Shown here in pieces: positions 16,708 through 27,387 of a stretch of 64,000 nt of DNA (position 1 is the stretch's first letter; every line of letters starts with the position of its first letter). The notes beneath the pieces are model-generated. The model did not search any database. It saw nothing but the letters and a program-made list of their open reading frames with translations, and was not told the origin of the DNA. The position numbers and the translations under genes were made by a program. The stretch comes from Gemmatimonadota bacterium (GTDB lineage: Bacteria > Gemmatimonadota > Gemmatimonadetes > Gemmatimonadales > GWC2-71-9), in NCBI GenBank assembly GCA_016713785.1, contig JADJOM010000002.1, positions 248,001 to 312,000 of the forward strand, read 5' to 3'.

Positions 16708-18033
16708 TCAGTCCGTGCGCACCCAGCGCCACAGCTCCTTGATGCTGGGCTTCTTGCCGTACGACAGGATGCCCACCCGGTAGATCCGCCCCGCCAGCCA
16801 GACCACCGCCACCATGCCCACCAGGGTCGAGGCCACCGCGATCAGCACCTCGCTCAGCGGGAGCGGGGAGATGGCGTAGCGGACGGGGATGACCATCGGC
16901 GCGAAGAACGGGATGAAGCTCAGGATCCGCGCCAGGGAGCTGGACGAGTCGTTGAGCAGGGCGAACAGGGAGACGAAGCCCACCGCCAGGATGATCGTCA
17001 CCGGCTGCGCCGCCTGCTGGGTCTCCTGCTGGGTGGTGCACATCGACCCGACCGCGGCGTACAGGGCCGAGTAGAGCAGGAACCCGAGCAGGAAGAACAC
17101 CAGGATCACCAGCACCAGCTCCACCGACACCGTCGGGAGGTCGAAGCTCCGCGCCGTGCCGTCGGCGGCCAGCTGGTCCATGCCGGCGGTGGCGGAACGC
17201 CCCGCCACGACGCTGGTCAGGTAGAACCCCGCCCCGCCCCAGATGGCCAGCTGCAGCAGCCCCGCCCCGGCCACGCCGAGCACCTTGCCGAGGAGGAGCT
17301 GGAAGGGCGTCATGCTGGAGATCAGCACCTCAACGATCCGGTTGGACTTCTCCTCGAGCACCGCGCCCATCACCTGCACCCCGTACATCACCAGCGACAG
17401 GTACATCACGAACGAGGTGATGTAGGCCAGCCAGAACGAGCTCTCCCCGCTCTCCCCGGTCACCTTGCCATCGGAGACTTTCTTGGTGTCCAGGTCGAGC
17501 CGGATCCCCGCCGCGGCGATGAGGCCGGGATCGGCGTCCCGGAGCAGGAGCCGCTGCGACCGCAGGGCGGGCTCCAGCGCCCGCTCCAGGGCGTTCATGT
17601 CGCTGAAGCTGGCGACGTTGTTGCCATAGTAGACCATCCGCCCGGAGTCGATGGCCTGGGCGGTCAGCACCACGATGCCGTCGGGGCCGCGGTTGGTGCT
17701 GTCGCCGAGCCCCACCCGGGACACCAGTGAGTCCCGCAGGGCCTCCATCCGGCCGCCGGCGTCCAGCCGGGTCACGACGTACCGGGCCCGCCGGACCGAG
17801 TCCTTCCCGACGCTCGCCGCGCGGAGCGCGGACTCCACGCTGTCGCCGGTGGCGCCGCCCACGGCATCGAGCAGCACCACGTGGCGGGCCCGGGTCTCCC
17901 GCTGCATCAGCAGCTGGGGGAGGTACCCGAAGCCGAGGGTCATCAGCGGCACGATCACGGTACCGATGATGAAGGCCTTGGTCCGGACCCGCTCGACGAA
18001 CTCCCGCCGCATCACGGCAAAGATCTTGTCCAT
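16708..18033 (-). CDS. ABC-2 type exporter permease (NatB-like)
   Basis: This 441-residue protein has an N-terminal transmembrane helix (about 22-42), a large extracytoplasmic domain (about 45-190) and five or six C-terminal hydrophobic segments. That layout matches NatB-type sodium or drug efflux permeases and the ABC-2 membrane family. It lies just downstream of its ATPase with a 2-nt gap, so the two form one exporter. The motif FQLLLGKVLGVAGAGLLQ is typical of the first intramembrane loop. The exported substrate is not known from sequence. Confidence 0.85.
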   Translation of the reverse strand: MDKIFAVMRREFVERVRTKAFIIGTVIVPLMTLGFGYLPQLLMQRETRARHVVLLDAVGGATGDSVESALRAASVGKDSVRRARYVVTRLDAGGRMEALRDSLVSRVGLGDSTNRGPDGIVVLTAQAIDSGRMVYYGNNVASFSDMNALERALEPALRSQRLLLRDADPGLIAAAGIRLDLDTKKVSDGKVTGESGESSFWLAYITSFVMYLSLVMYGVQVMGAVLEEKSNRIVEVLISSMTPFQLLLGKVLGVAGAGLLQLAIWGGAGFYLTSVVAGRSATAGMDQLAADGTARSFDLPTVSVELVLVILVFFLLGFLLYSALYAAVGSMCTTQQETQQAAQPVTIILAVGFVSLFALLNDSSSSLARILSFIPFFAPMVIPVRYAISPLPLSEVLIAVASTLVGMVAVVWLAGRIYRVGILSYGKKPSIKELWRWVRTD

Positions 18034-18035
18034 GG

Positions 18036-18986
18036 TCAGACCCCCTCGCGGGCCACGGGGTGGGCTGCTTCGGGCCCGACCTTGGCAATGAAGATGGACT
18101 GCAGCGACGGCTCCACGACCTCGAAGCGGGACAGCCCCACGTCGGCGGCGATCAGCGCCTTGAGCAGGCGCTCCGGATCGGCCCCCGGCACCAGCCCCAC
18201 CTCGGCGCTTGCGCCGGCGTCATCCACGGTGGCCACCAGGCTGCGGTCGCCCAGGACCTGCTGGGCCACCGGGGCGTTGCGGGTGAAGCTCAGCGCCACG
18301 TGGCTCTTCCCGGCCTCCCGCTTGATCTCGGCCAGGGTGCCGTCCACCACCTTCTCCCCCCGCGCGATGATCGCCACCCGTTCGCACATCTTCTCGGCGT
18401 GTTCCATGATGTGGGTGGAGAAGAGCACGCTCCGGCCGCTCCGGGCCACCTCCACCACCACGTCGCGCATGACCTGGCTGTTGACCGGGTCGAGCCCGCT
18501 GAACGGCTCGTCGAGGATCACCAGCTCCGGCTCATGCTGCAGCGCCCCCGCGAACTGCACCTTCTGCTGCATGCCCTTGGAGAGGTCGGAGACCTTCCGG
18601 AGCGCCCAGTCGCCGATGCCCAGCCGCTCCAGCCAGGCCTTGGCGCGCTTGCGGGCATCCCAGCGGGAGAGACCCTTGGCCTCCCCCAGGAAGGCGAGCT
18701 GGTCCAGCACCCGCATCTTGGGATAGAGCCCGCGCTCCTCCGGCAGGTACCCGATCCGGGGCGCCAGCTCGCGCCCCGAGCCGCCCCCACCGAACAGCAC
18801 CACCTGGCCCTCATCCGGGGTGATGATGCTGAGCAGCATGCGGATGGTGGTGGTCTTGCCGGCCCCGTTGGGGCCGAGCAGGCCGAAGATGCCCCCGGCG
18901 GGCACCTCGAGCGACAGCGCGTGGACCGCGGTATGTCCAGCGTACCGCTTGGTCACGCGCTGGACGGAGATGACGGCGACGGCCAT
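18036..18986 (-). CDS. ABC transporter ATPase (NatA-like)
   Basis: A 316-residue ATPase with Walker A GPNGAGKTT at residues 38-46, signature LSKGMQQKV near 138 and Walker B ILDEPFSGLDP near 158. The C-terminal 80 residues form the extension seen in NatA/CcmA-type exporters. It pairs with the adjacent permease. I chose ATG 18986, which starts MAVAVISVQRVTKRYAG, because the longer reading is Arg- and Pro-rich and non-conserved. Phe replaces the usual Thr in the Walker B region (DEPF), as in several exporters of this class. Confidence 0.9.
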   Translation of the reverse strand: MAVAVISVQRVTKRYAGHTAVHALSLEVPAGGIFGLLGPNGAGKTTTIRMLLSIITPDEGQVVLFGGGGSGRELAPRIGYLPEERGLYPKMRVLDQLAFLGEAKGLSRWDARKRAKAWLERLGIGDWALRKVSDLSKGMQQKVQFAGALQHEPELVILDEPFSGLDPVNSQVMRDVVVEVARSGRSVLFSTHIMEHAEKMCERVAIIARGEKVVDGTLAEIKREAGKSHVALSFTRNAPVAQQVLGDRSLVATVDDAGASAEVGLVPGADPERLLKALIAADVGLSRFEVVEPSLQSIFIAKVGPEAAHPVAREGV

Positions 18987-19138
18987 GGCAGTCCTGGGTT
19001 GGGGGATTCCGGCCCGCCTCCTACGCCCCCCCTGTCCGGGGGGTTTCGGGGTGCCGCGGCCGGCGAGGAAAGAATAGCGGCGGGATCGGGATGCGGGAGG
19101 CGCGGATTCCGGGCCCGCCGGTGGTGGTGCGCGCCGTC

Positions 19139-19167
19139 TTGCGACCCGGCGGGGGATTGCCGAATAT
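19139..19167 (+). promoter_or_regulatory. Promoter for the 3Fe-4S ferredoxin
   Basis: TTGCGA (19139-19144) and GAATAT (19162-19167) are separated by exactly 17 bp. The predicted start of transcription leaves a leader of about 30 nt before the ATG at 19204. Confidence 0.55.
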
Positions 19168-19203
19168 GGTGGCACCCCCCGACCCTTACCGCCCCGACCA
19201 CCG

Positions 19204-19419
19204 ATGCCCTACCAGATCAGCGTCAACCGCGACCTGTGCTCGAGCAACGCCAAGTGCGTGTCGCTTGCGCCGGAGGTCTTCGAGCTCGATGACGAGGAGA
19301 TCTGCGTCATCCTCGACCCCGAGGGGGCCAAGGACAAGCGGATCCTCCTGGCCGCCAAGGCCTGCCCCGAGGACGCCATCACGCTGGTCGACGACGCCGG
19401 CGAACAGGTCTGGCCCTAG
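19204..19419 (+). CDS. [3Fe-4S] ferredoxin
   Basis: A 71-residue ferredoxin with only three cluster cysteines, in the pattern C-X5-C-Xn-C-P (Cys 12, Cys 18, Cys 54). This is the [3Fe-4S] type often partnering cytochromes P450 or other oxygenases. The acidic segment FELDDEE fits a docking surface. It is monocistronic, with a promoter upstream and a strong hairpin downstream. No P450 gene is visible in the window, so the partner is unknown. Confidence 0.88.
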   Translation: MPYQISVNRDLCSSNAKCVSLAPEVFELDDEEICVILDPEGAKDKRILLAAKACPEDAITLVDDAGEQVWP

Positions 19420-19444
19420 CCTCGGCGCGCCGGCACCCCCGGAT

Positions 19445-19487
19445 GCGCCACGGGCTGCCGTCCCCACCGGACGGCAGCCCGTGGCGC
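19445..19487. terminator. Bidirectional hairpin after the ferredoxin
   Basis: A perfect 19-bp stem (19445-19463 with 19469-19487) and 5-nt loop lies between the ferredoxin stop (19419) and the convergent end of the suf operon (19511). It serves both strands by position. Confidence 0.75.
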
Positions 19488-19510
19488 GACCAGACCCCGC
19501 GCACGGGGGG

Positions 19511-19795
19511 CTAGCGCTCCCACTCCACCAGGCGCGAGATCCGCTGGACCTGTTCCTTGGGCACCACCAGGTGCTTGTGGGCCGCGCGCACCCCGAACGT
19601 GAGCGTCTTCCGCAGGAAATCCTCCCGCGATGCCTCGCCGGGCCCTTCCTGGTGTTCCGCCACGTCGTGCAGCAGCACGCCCGCCGGGGTCTCCTCGTGG
19701 TACCGCCCCACGTACAGCGCGCTGCCGGTCGTCTCGAGCACCACGGTGATCCCGTGGAGCTCCGCGTGCCCGGGGTGGAAGACGTGGCCGGACAT
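19511..19795 (-). CDS. Small conserved-looking protein at the end of the suf operon (94 aa)
   Basis: A 94-residue soluble protein without signal peptide or membrane segment. It has many histidines (HVFHPGHAELHG at the start) and a segment VGRYHEETPAGVLLHDVAEH that looks like a small beta-rich domain. I do not recognise the family. Its start overlaps the stop of the bacilliredoxin gene (TGATG), so it is likely translated with it. That placement suggests a role in thiol redox or Fe-S assembly, but this is inference only. Confidence 0.7.
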   Translation of the reverse strand: MSGHVFHPGHAELHGITVVLETTGSALYVGRYHEETPAGVLLHDVAEHQEGPGEASREDFLRKTLTFGVRAAHKHLVVPKEQVQRISRLVEWER

Positions 19796-20226
19796 CAGAC
19801 GGAGCTGGTGGCGCAGAACTTGTCGAAGGCCGCCGTGAGGCTGCCGGCGATCGCGGCGGGGGCGTGGCCCTCGATCATGTGGCGGTGCACGAAGTGCACG
19901 ACCTCACCATCGCGGAACAGCGCCATCGACGGGCTGCTCGGGGCGTAGTCGGCGAAGTACTGCCGGGCCCGGGCGGTGGCCTCGGTGTCCTGGCCGGCAA
20001 AGACGGTCACCACCTGCTGGGGACGGACCGCGTGCGTGAGCGCCAGGGCCAGCGCCGGCCGGGCGCCGCCGGCGGCGCAGCCGCAGACCGAGTTGACCAC
20101 CACCAGGGTGGTGCCCTTCTGGTCACCGAGCGCCGCATCGACTTCGGCCACGGTGGTGAGTTCGCGGGCGCCCATGCGGACCATCTCCTCGCGCATCGGC
20201 TGGACCATCCGCGGATCGTACGCCAT
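19795..20226 (-). CDS. BrxA/BrxB-family bacilliredoxin
   Basis: Bacilliredoxins remove bacillithiol from protein thiols. The 143-residue protein has the CGC active-site motif in NSVCGCAAG near residue 48 and the family's N-terminal MAYDPRMVQPMREEMV. I chose ATG 20226, which has a strong SD (AAGGAG, 9 nt upstream). The upstream GTG lies within that SD. It follows sufU in the same direction and is 46-55 bp away. The presence of a bacilliredoxin implies a low-molecular-weight thiol of the bacillithiol type in this organism, which is an inference. Confidence 0.88.
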   Translation of the reverse strand: MAYDPRMVQPMREEMVRMGARELTTVAEVDAALGDQKGTTLVVVNSVCGCAAGGARPALALALTHAVRPQQVVTVFAGQDTEATARARQYFADYAPSSPSMALFRDGEVVHFVHRHMIEGHAPAAIAGSLTAAFDKFCATSSV

Positions 20227-20281
20227 GATCGTCACTCCTTGAGTGTGTACCGGCCGGCGGGAGAGCCCCCCGCCCGCCGTG

Positions 20282-20737
20282 CTAGGTGCTGGAACCGGCC
20301 GGGTCCGCCCCGGCCTGGCTGCGCAGGGCGCTGCTGAGGGCGTGCCAGGCCAGGCTGGCGCACTTCACCCGCGCCGGGAACTCCCGGACGCCGGAGAAGA
20401 CCGCCAGCTTGGCGGGCAGGTCGTCGGCGGGCCCGCCGGCGCCGGTGACCATCCGGTGAAAGCTGTCGAACATCCGGCCCGCCTCGGCGAGGGTCTTGCC
20501 CTTAACCACGGTGGTCATCAGCGAGGCGGAGGCCTTGGAGATGGCGCACCCCGAGCCGAGGAAGCTCACGTCGGCGATCCGGTCGCCGTCGAGCTTGAGC
20601 CAGACCTTGAGCTGGTCGCCGCACAGCGGGTTGTACCCCTCGGCGGCGCGATCCGGCGCCTCGAGCGCGCGATAGTTCCGCGGCGCCCGGTTGTGGTCGA
20701 GGATGATGCTCTGGTAGAGCTCGCTCGCGTCGGTCAT
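20282..20737 (-). CDS. sufU: Fe-S scaffold / sulfur relay protein SufU
   Basis: SufU accepts persulfide sulfur from SufS and passes it on to the SufBCD scaffold. The Zn/cluster ligands expected for the family are present: Cys 39, Asp 41, Cys 64 and Cys 126. The 18-20 residue insertion that separates SufU from IscU, between the second and third Cys, is visible. The start overlaps the sufS stop by 4 bp. The C-terminal extension beyond residue 140 is not conserved-looking. Confidence 0.93.
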   Translation of the reverse strand: MTDASELYQSIILDHNRAPRNYRALEAPDRAAEGYNPLCGDQLKVWLKLDGDRIADVSFLGSGCAISKASASLMTTVVKGKTLAEAGRMFDSFHRMVTGAGGPADDLPAKLAVFSGVREFPARVKCASLAWHALSSALRSQAGADPAGSST

Positions 20738-22002
20738 GCGCCGAAGACCCTCCGGGCCTCGCGCAGGCCGTCGACCAGCTGGTCGACCTCCTCGCGGGTG
20801 TTGTAGACCGCGAACGACGCCCGGACCGTGCCCGGCACGCCGAACCGCTCCATCAGGGGCTGGGCGCAGTGATGGCTGGCGCGCACCGCCACGCCGTGCA
20901 GGTCGAGGACGGTACCCACGTCGTGCGGGTGGATGCCCTCGAGCACGAACGACAGCACCCCCACCCGCTCCGCCGCCGTGCCGATGATCCGGGCGCCGGG
21001 GAGCGCCGCCACCCGCTCGGTGGCCTCGGCCAGCAGGTCGGCCTCATGCCGGGCCACGGCCGCCCAGTCGAGCGCCTGCAGCCAGGTGATGGCGGCGCCC
21101 AGCCCGATCACCTGGCTGATCGGCGGCGTGCCCGCCTCGAACCGCGCCGGCACCGGGGCGTAGGTGGTGCGCTCGAAGGTGACCCGCTGGATCATCCCGC
21201 CCCCGCCCTGCCACGGCGGCATCGCCTCGAGCAGCGGCAGCCGGCCATACAGGAATCCCACCCCGGTGGGCCCGTACATCTTGTGGGCGCTCGCCACATA
21301 GAAGTCGGCACCGAGCGCCTGCACGTCCACCGGGAGGTGCGGCACCGCCTGGGCGCCGTCCACCACCAGCACGCCACCCGCGGCGTGGACCCGGTCGGCC
21401 AGCTTCCGGATCGGGTTCACCGTCCCCAGCACGTTGGAGACGTGGGCCACGGCGACGAGGCGGGTGCGCGGGGTGAGCAGGCCGGGGAGCGCCGCCAGGT
21501 CGAGCTCGCCCCGGTCGGTCACCGGCAGCACCGTGACCCGGGCGCCGGTGGCCGCGGCCACCAGCTGCCAGGGGACGATGTTCGAGTGGTGCTCCATCCC
21601 GGTCAGGAGGATCTCATCGCCCGGGCCGAGCCGCGGGCGGGCGTAGCTCTGCGCCACCAGGTTGAGCGCCGCGGTGGTCCCGGAGGTGAAGACGATCTCG
21701 GCGGCCTCGGCGGCGTTCAGGAAGCCGCGCACCTGCTCCCGCACCGCGTCGTAGCGCTGGGTGGCGCGCTGGCTCAGGGTATGGACGCCGCGGTGGACGT
21801 TGGCGTTCTCCAGCAGCGCGAAGTCGGCCTCGGCCTCGACCACCGGGCGGGGCCGCTGGCTGGTGGCGCCGTTGTCGAGGTAGGCCAGGGGCCGGCCGTT
21901 GACGCGGGCGCGGAGCACGGGAAAGTCGTGCCGGAGCCGGGCCACGTCGAGCTGGCCCGCCTCCGCCTGTGCCGTCCCCGCCGGGCGCTGCGCCACGGTC
22001 AT
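20734..22002 (-). CDS. sufS: Cysteine desulfurase SufS
   Basis: SufS removes sulfur from cysteine and hands it to SufU. The PLP lysine is K241 in ASAHKMYGP, and the catalytic cysteine is C379 in SHHCAQP on the short loop typical of group II desulfurases. The 422-residue length is usual. The N-terminal 18 residues are of low complexity. It starts 8 bp after the sufD stop and overlaps sufU by 4 bp. Confidence 0.95.
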   Translation of the reverse strand: MTVAQRPAGTAQAEAGQLDVARLRHDFPVLRARVNGRPLAYLDNGATSQRPRPVVEAEADFALLENANVHRGVHTLSQRATQRYDAVREQVRGFLNAAEAAEIVFTSGTTAALNLVAQSYARPRLGPGDEILLTGMEHHSNIVPWQLVAAATGARVTVLPVTDRGELDLAALPGLLTPRTRLVAVAHVSNVLGTVNPIRKLADRVHAAGGVLVVDGAQAVPHLPVDVQALGADFYVASAHKMYGPTGVGFLYGRLPLLEAMPPWQGGGGMIQRVTFERTTYAPVPARFEAGTPPISQVIGLGAAITWLQALDWAAVARHEADLLAEATERVAALPGARIIGTAAERVGVLSFVLEGIHPHDVGTVLDLHGVAVRASHHCAQPLMERFGVPGTVRASFAVYNTREEVDQLVDGLREARRVFGA

Positions 22003-22009
22003 CGTGTGC

Positions 22010-23304
22010 CTAGGCCTCCGCCCGCTCCTCGAGCCGCTGCATCACCACCGCCTCGAGCGCGGCCCGCACCGCCTCGTGGGGAATCTCCTCCAGCACCTCC
22101 GCCGCGAAGGCGTAGGTCAGGATCTTCCGGGCCAGCTCCCCGCCGATGCCCCGGCTCTTCAGGTAGAAGGCCGCCATCTGGTCGAGGGCCCCCACCGTGG
22201 CGCCGTGGGTGCACTTCACGTCGTCCGCGAAGATCTCGAGCTGCGGCTTGGTGTCGATCCGCGCCGTGTCGGAGAGCAGCAGCGCCCGGTTGGTCTGCTT
22301 CGCGTCGGTCTTCTGCGCGAGCGGCGTCACGTAGATCTTGCCGTTGAACACGCCGTGCGACCGCCCGTCGAGGATGCCCTTGTAGATCTCGCGGGTGCCG
22401 CAGTGGGGATGGGCGTGCATCAGGCTGGTGTGGTTGTCCACTTCCTGGCGGTCGCGGCCCATGTAGAGCCCGAGCATGTGGGCGTCCACCCCGGGCCCGT
22501 CGAGGAACACGTCCAGGTTGTTGCGGCACAGCGCGGCGCCGAAGCTCACCGAGAAGGAGAGCCCGCGGCTGTCCTGCCCGTGGCGGATGTGGGTGGTGCC
22601 CACGTGATAGGCACGCTCGCTCTCCCGCTGGATCTTGGTGTGCTCGAGCGTGGCGCCGTCCTGGACGATCGCCTCGGTGACGGCGTTGGTCAGGTAGGCC
22701 GCGTCGTCGAGGCCCACGTAGCTCTCCAGCACCGCCACCCGGGCGCCCCGCTCCACCAAAATGAAGCTGCGCGGGTGGGTGGCGGCCCCGGCCGCCTGGC
22801 CGGCGGTGACGAACACCGCGTGGATCGGCGCGGGGGCCTGTACCCCGGCCGCCACCCGCACGAACAGGCCGTCCTTGAGCGACGCCGTATTGAGCGCGGT
22901 GAAGCCATTGTCGTCGGCCCGGGCATACTGGCCCAGGTGCCGTCCCAGCAGCTCCGCGTCCGAGGCCAGCGCGGCGGCGAGCGGCTGCACCGTGACGCCG
23001 GCCGGCAGCGCGGGTACCGTGGACAGCGCCGGCGTGTAGCGGCCATTCACGAACACCAGGGTGACCACCCCGGGGATGGCATAGAGGTAGGGCGCCAGCG
23101 CCTCGCGGGTGACCTGGCCCTCCGCCGGCTCCGCCAGGCGGAAGGGCGTGGCCACCAGCGGGGCCAGGTTCACGAAGCGCCAGTCCTCGTCCCGGCTGCT
23201 GGGGAATCCCGCCGCCTGGAAGCGCTCGAGCCCCGCCTGCCGCAGGGCGGCCAGCCAGCCGCCGCTCCGGGTCGCGGCCCCGTCGCCCTGGAGGATCGCG
23301 CCGC

Positions 23305-23308
<4 letters not shown>
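22010..23308 (-). CDS. sufD: Fe-S scaffold subunit SufD
   Basis: SufD pairs with SufB and SufC in the SufBC2D complex that assembles clusters. The 432-residue protein has an N-terminal helical segment with SSRDEDWRF near residue 30, followed by a right-handed beta-helix core, and the C-terminal family motif CTHGATVGALDQMAAFYL. I chose GTG 23308, which overlaps the sufC stop (GTGA). A longer reading would include a different-frame copy of sufC and is excluded. Confidence 0.93.
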
Positions 23309-24072
<764 letters not shown>

Positions 24073-24082
24073 GCACTGTGGC

Positions 24083-24115
24083 CGGCGGGGCGCGCGCGGT
24101 CGCGCGCGCCCGCCG
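24083..24115 (-). promoter_or_regulatory. Strong intercistronic hairpin between sufB and sufC
   Basis: The sequence between the two genes folds into a stem of 14 bp (one bulged G) with a GGTC loop, made of GCGCGC-rich arms. It begins immediately after the sufB stop. It could act as an RNA processing or partial termination element that separates sufB from sufCDSU expression, or simply as an mRNA stabiliser. Confidence 0.5.
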
Positions 24116-25560
<1,445 letters not shown>

Positions 25561-25564
<4 letters not shown>

Positions 25565-26286
25565 GCCTGCTCCTCACGGGCCGGACGGGCCGGCCCCTCC
25601 AGGACCGTCAGTGCGGGCGCCGCGCCCGGGAACTGCACCCGGTACTCGCAGGCGGGGCACCCCTCCAGCATGTGCGACTCGCGATGCACCGCGGCCGCCA
25701 GGACCTCCTCCAGGAACCGCCGCTCCGCCGCGCAGATCTCGGGGAAGCGCTCGGCCAGGGCCCGGATGGCGCAGTTGTGCTCGGTCAGGCGCAGCCCCTC
25801 CTCGCCGTCCCGCCACTCCGCCATGTACCCGCCCTCCACCAGCGCCCGCATCACCACGTCCATCCGCCGCTCCGGCGAGGCGTCGGTGAGCTCCACCTGG
25901 AGCTTGCGGGCCAGGTCGCTGAACCGGGTCTCGAAGGCGCTCACCACCGCCTGACGGCCCGCCTGCTCCGCCACCCGGTCGAGCACCTCGGTGAGCAGTT
26001 CCTTGTAGCGCTGCGGGAACAGCGACTCGCCCGCGGCGCTCAGGTGCCAGGCGTAGGTCGGCGCCCCGACCCCGCGCTGCTCCCGCCGGTACCCGATCAC
26101 CGCCTCGAGTTCCAGCTCCCGCAGGTGGTGGCGGATGGCGTTGGACGACAGGCCCAGCTGCTCCGACAGCTCCCGCGCCGTCAGCGCCCCGGCGCGCTTG
26201 AGCGCCACGAGGATGGCGCCCCGCGGCCCCTTGTAGGCGGGCGGGAGCGTCTGCTCGGCAATCGGTTCGGAGATCGAGGTTCCCAT
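25561..26286 (-). CDS. sufR: SufR-like Fe-S-sensing transcriptional repressor
   Basis: This DeoR/ArsR-type regulator is the first gene of the suf operon. A winged HTH (about residues 22-68) includes ARELSEQLGLSSNAIRHHL. The C-terminal half carries four cysteines, C172, C185, C210 and C213. The first two are spaced C-X12-C, as in cyanobacterial SufR, and the last two form C-X2-C in GCPAC. The set is a plausible [4Fe-4S] site. I chose ATG 26286; an upstream TTG at 26325 overlaps the promoter -35 box. Autoregulation of suf is expected. Confidence 0.88.
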
Positions 26287-26296
26287 GGCGACCGCA

Positions 26297-26325
26297 ACCC
26301 TAAAGCTGGGATCGGGATTTGTCAA
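26297..26325 (-). promoter_or_regulatory. suf operon promoter (TTGACA-N17-TAGGGT)
   Basis: A perfect -35 TTGACA (26325-26320) is followed by exactly 17 bp and TAGGGT (26302-26297), 10 nt before the sufR ATG. This would give a leaderless or very short-leader message. Confidence 0.75.
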
Positions 26326-26659
26326 CTAATTACCAATGGATTGGGGCGAATCCGTAATCGCTTATTCATGAAGGGGTTCCGCGATTCCAGCCAGCGGACG
26401 GGCTGCCGACGGATCCAAGGGCTCGCTGCGCCATTCCCCGACCAGGCCATGCCGCAAAGCCGGCGCACAGAGGCAGAGTTAGTCGTAAATACAACTACTT
26501 CTCAAGCCGTTGTTGTACAACAGATTGCGCGCCAGCATCCGAGCAAGCTCCGCACGCGAACCCGCGCGCGCTCCGGGCCCCGACCGGCCGCCGTGACCTC
26601 CGCTATTGTGGCAGAATGACTTCGGCACAAGATTGGGGCGTCTCGAGCCCGGACCCTGG
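26326..26659. other. Divergent intergenic region sufR-def
   Basis: About 330 bp without a supported gene. It contains the -35 flank of suf, two similar inverted-repeat candidates at 26483-26496 and 26511-26522, and a TATTGT box near 26603 upstream of def. No ORF in it is supported. Confidence 0.5.
26483..26522. promoter_or_regulatory. Candidate operator: paired GTYGTA/TACAAC inverted repeats
   Basis: TGTTGTACAACA at 26511-26522 is a perfect 12-bp palindrome. GTCGTA-AA-TACAAC about 28 bp upstream has the same half-sites spaced by 2 nt. It lies 138 bp upstream of def and 200 bp from sufR, so a regulator of either could bind. Confidence 0.4.
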
Positions 26660-27232
26660 ATGACCATTCACCGCATTCGCATGCTCGGCGACCCGATCCT
26701 GCGGACCCGCTGCGAGCCGATCGCCAAGCCGCAGTCGGCGGCCGTTCGCGTGGTGGTGGACGACCTGCGCGAGACGCTGCGCGACTTCCAGTCCCGCTTC
26801 GGCTACGGCCGCGGCATCGCCGCGCCGCAGATCGGCGCCCCGGTCCGGATCGTCTACATCGAGATGGAGCAGCCCTGGCCGCTCATCAATCCCGAGATCG
26901 TGGACGTGGGCAACGAGGACTTCACCGTGTGGGACGACTGCTTCTCGTTCCCCAACCTGCTGGTGCGGGTCTCGCGGGCGCACCACATCAAGGTGCGCTA
27001 CCAGGACCTGAAGGGCGCCTGGCACCTGACCGAGCTCGAGGGCGACCGGGCCGAGCTGCTGCAGCACGAGATCGACCACCTCGACGGCGTGCTCGCCGTG
27101 GACCGGCCGCACGGGCTGGATCCCTTCTGCCTCCGCGAGGAGTGGAACCGCCAGCACGCCCACGAGGGCCGCTTCGGCGAGCCCGAGCCGCGTTCCGAGA
27201 GCTACGCCACGCCGCTGACCGGCCTGCTGTAG
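26660..27232 (+). CDS. def: Peptide deformylase, divergent
   Basis: The 190-residue protein has the three deformylase motifs: GRGIAAPQIG at residues 50-59, C94 in DDCFSFP, and QHEIDHLDG with H136, E137 and H140. The metal ligands C94, H136 and H140 and the catalytic E137 are all there. Motif II is unusual: the standard EGCLS is replaced by DDCFS. It also lacks fmt next to it. The C-terminal 25 residues are polar. It may be a second, non-canonical deformylase. Confidence 0.8.
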   Translation: MTIHRIRMLGDPILRTRCEPIAKPQSAAVRVVVDDLRETLRDFQSRFGYGRGIAAPQIGAPVRIVYIEMEQPWPLINPEIVDVGNEDFTVWDDCFSFPNLLVRVSRAHHIKVRYQDLKGAWHLTELEGDRAELLQHEIDHLDGVLAVDRPHGLDPFCLREEWNRQHAHEGRFGEPEPRSESYATPLTGLL

Positions 27233-27387
27233 CCGCCGCCGCGGTACCACCAGGGGGAACGGGCCCGGCGTCTCGGCCGCTTCCCCCTTCCCTCTTCCCG
27301 CGTCCCGTTTCCCCTGTTCCCCATCCCCACCCTGCCGCCCCATGCCCCCCCCCGGCGCCCGGGCCTGAGCTCAACGGCTGAGCGGCA

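Noticed and set aside
26287..26325. Extending SufR to an upstream TTG
   Set aside because: That codon is part of the -35 hexamer TTGACA; ATG 26286 is 10 nt past the -10.
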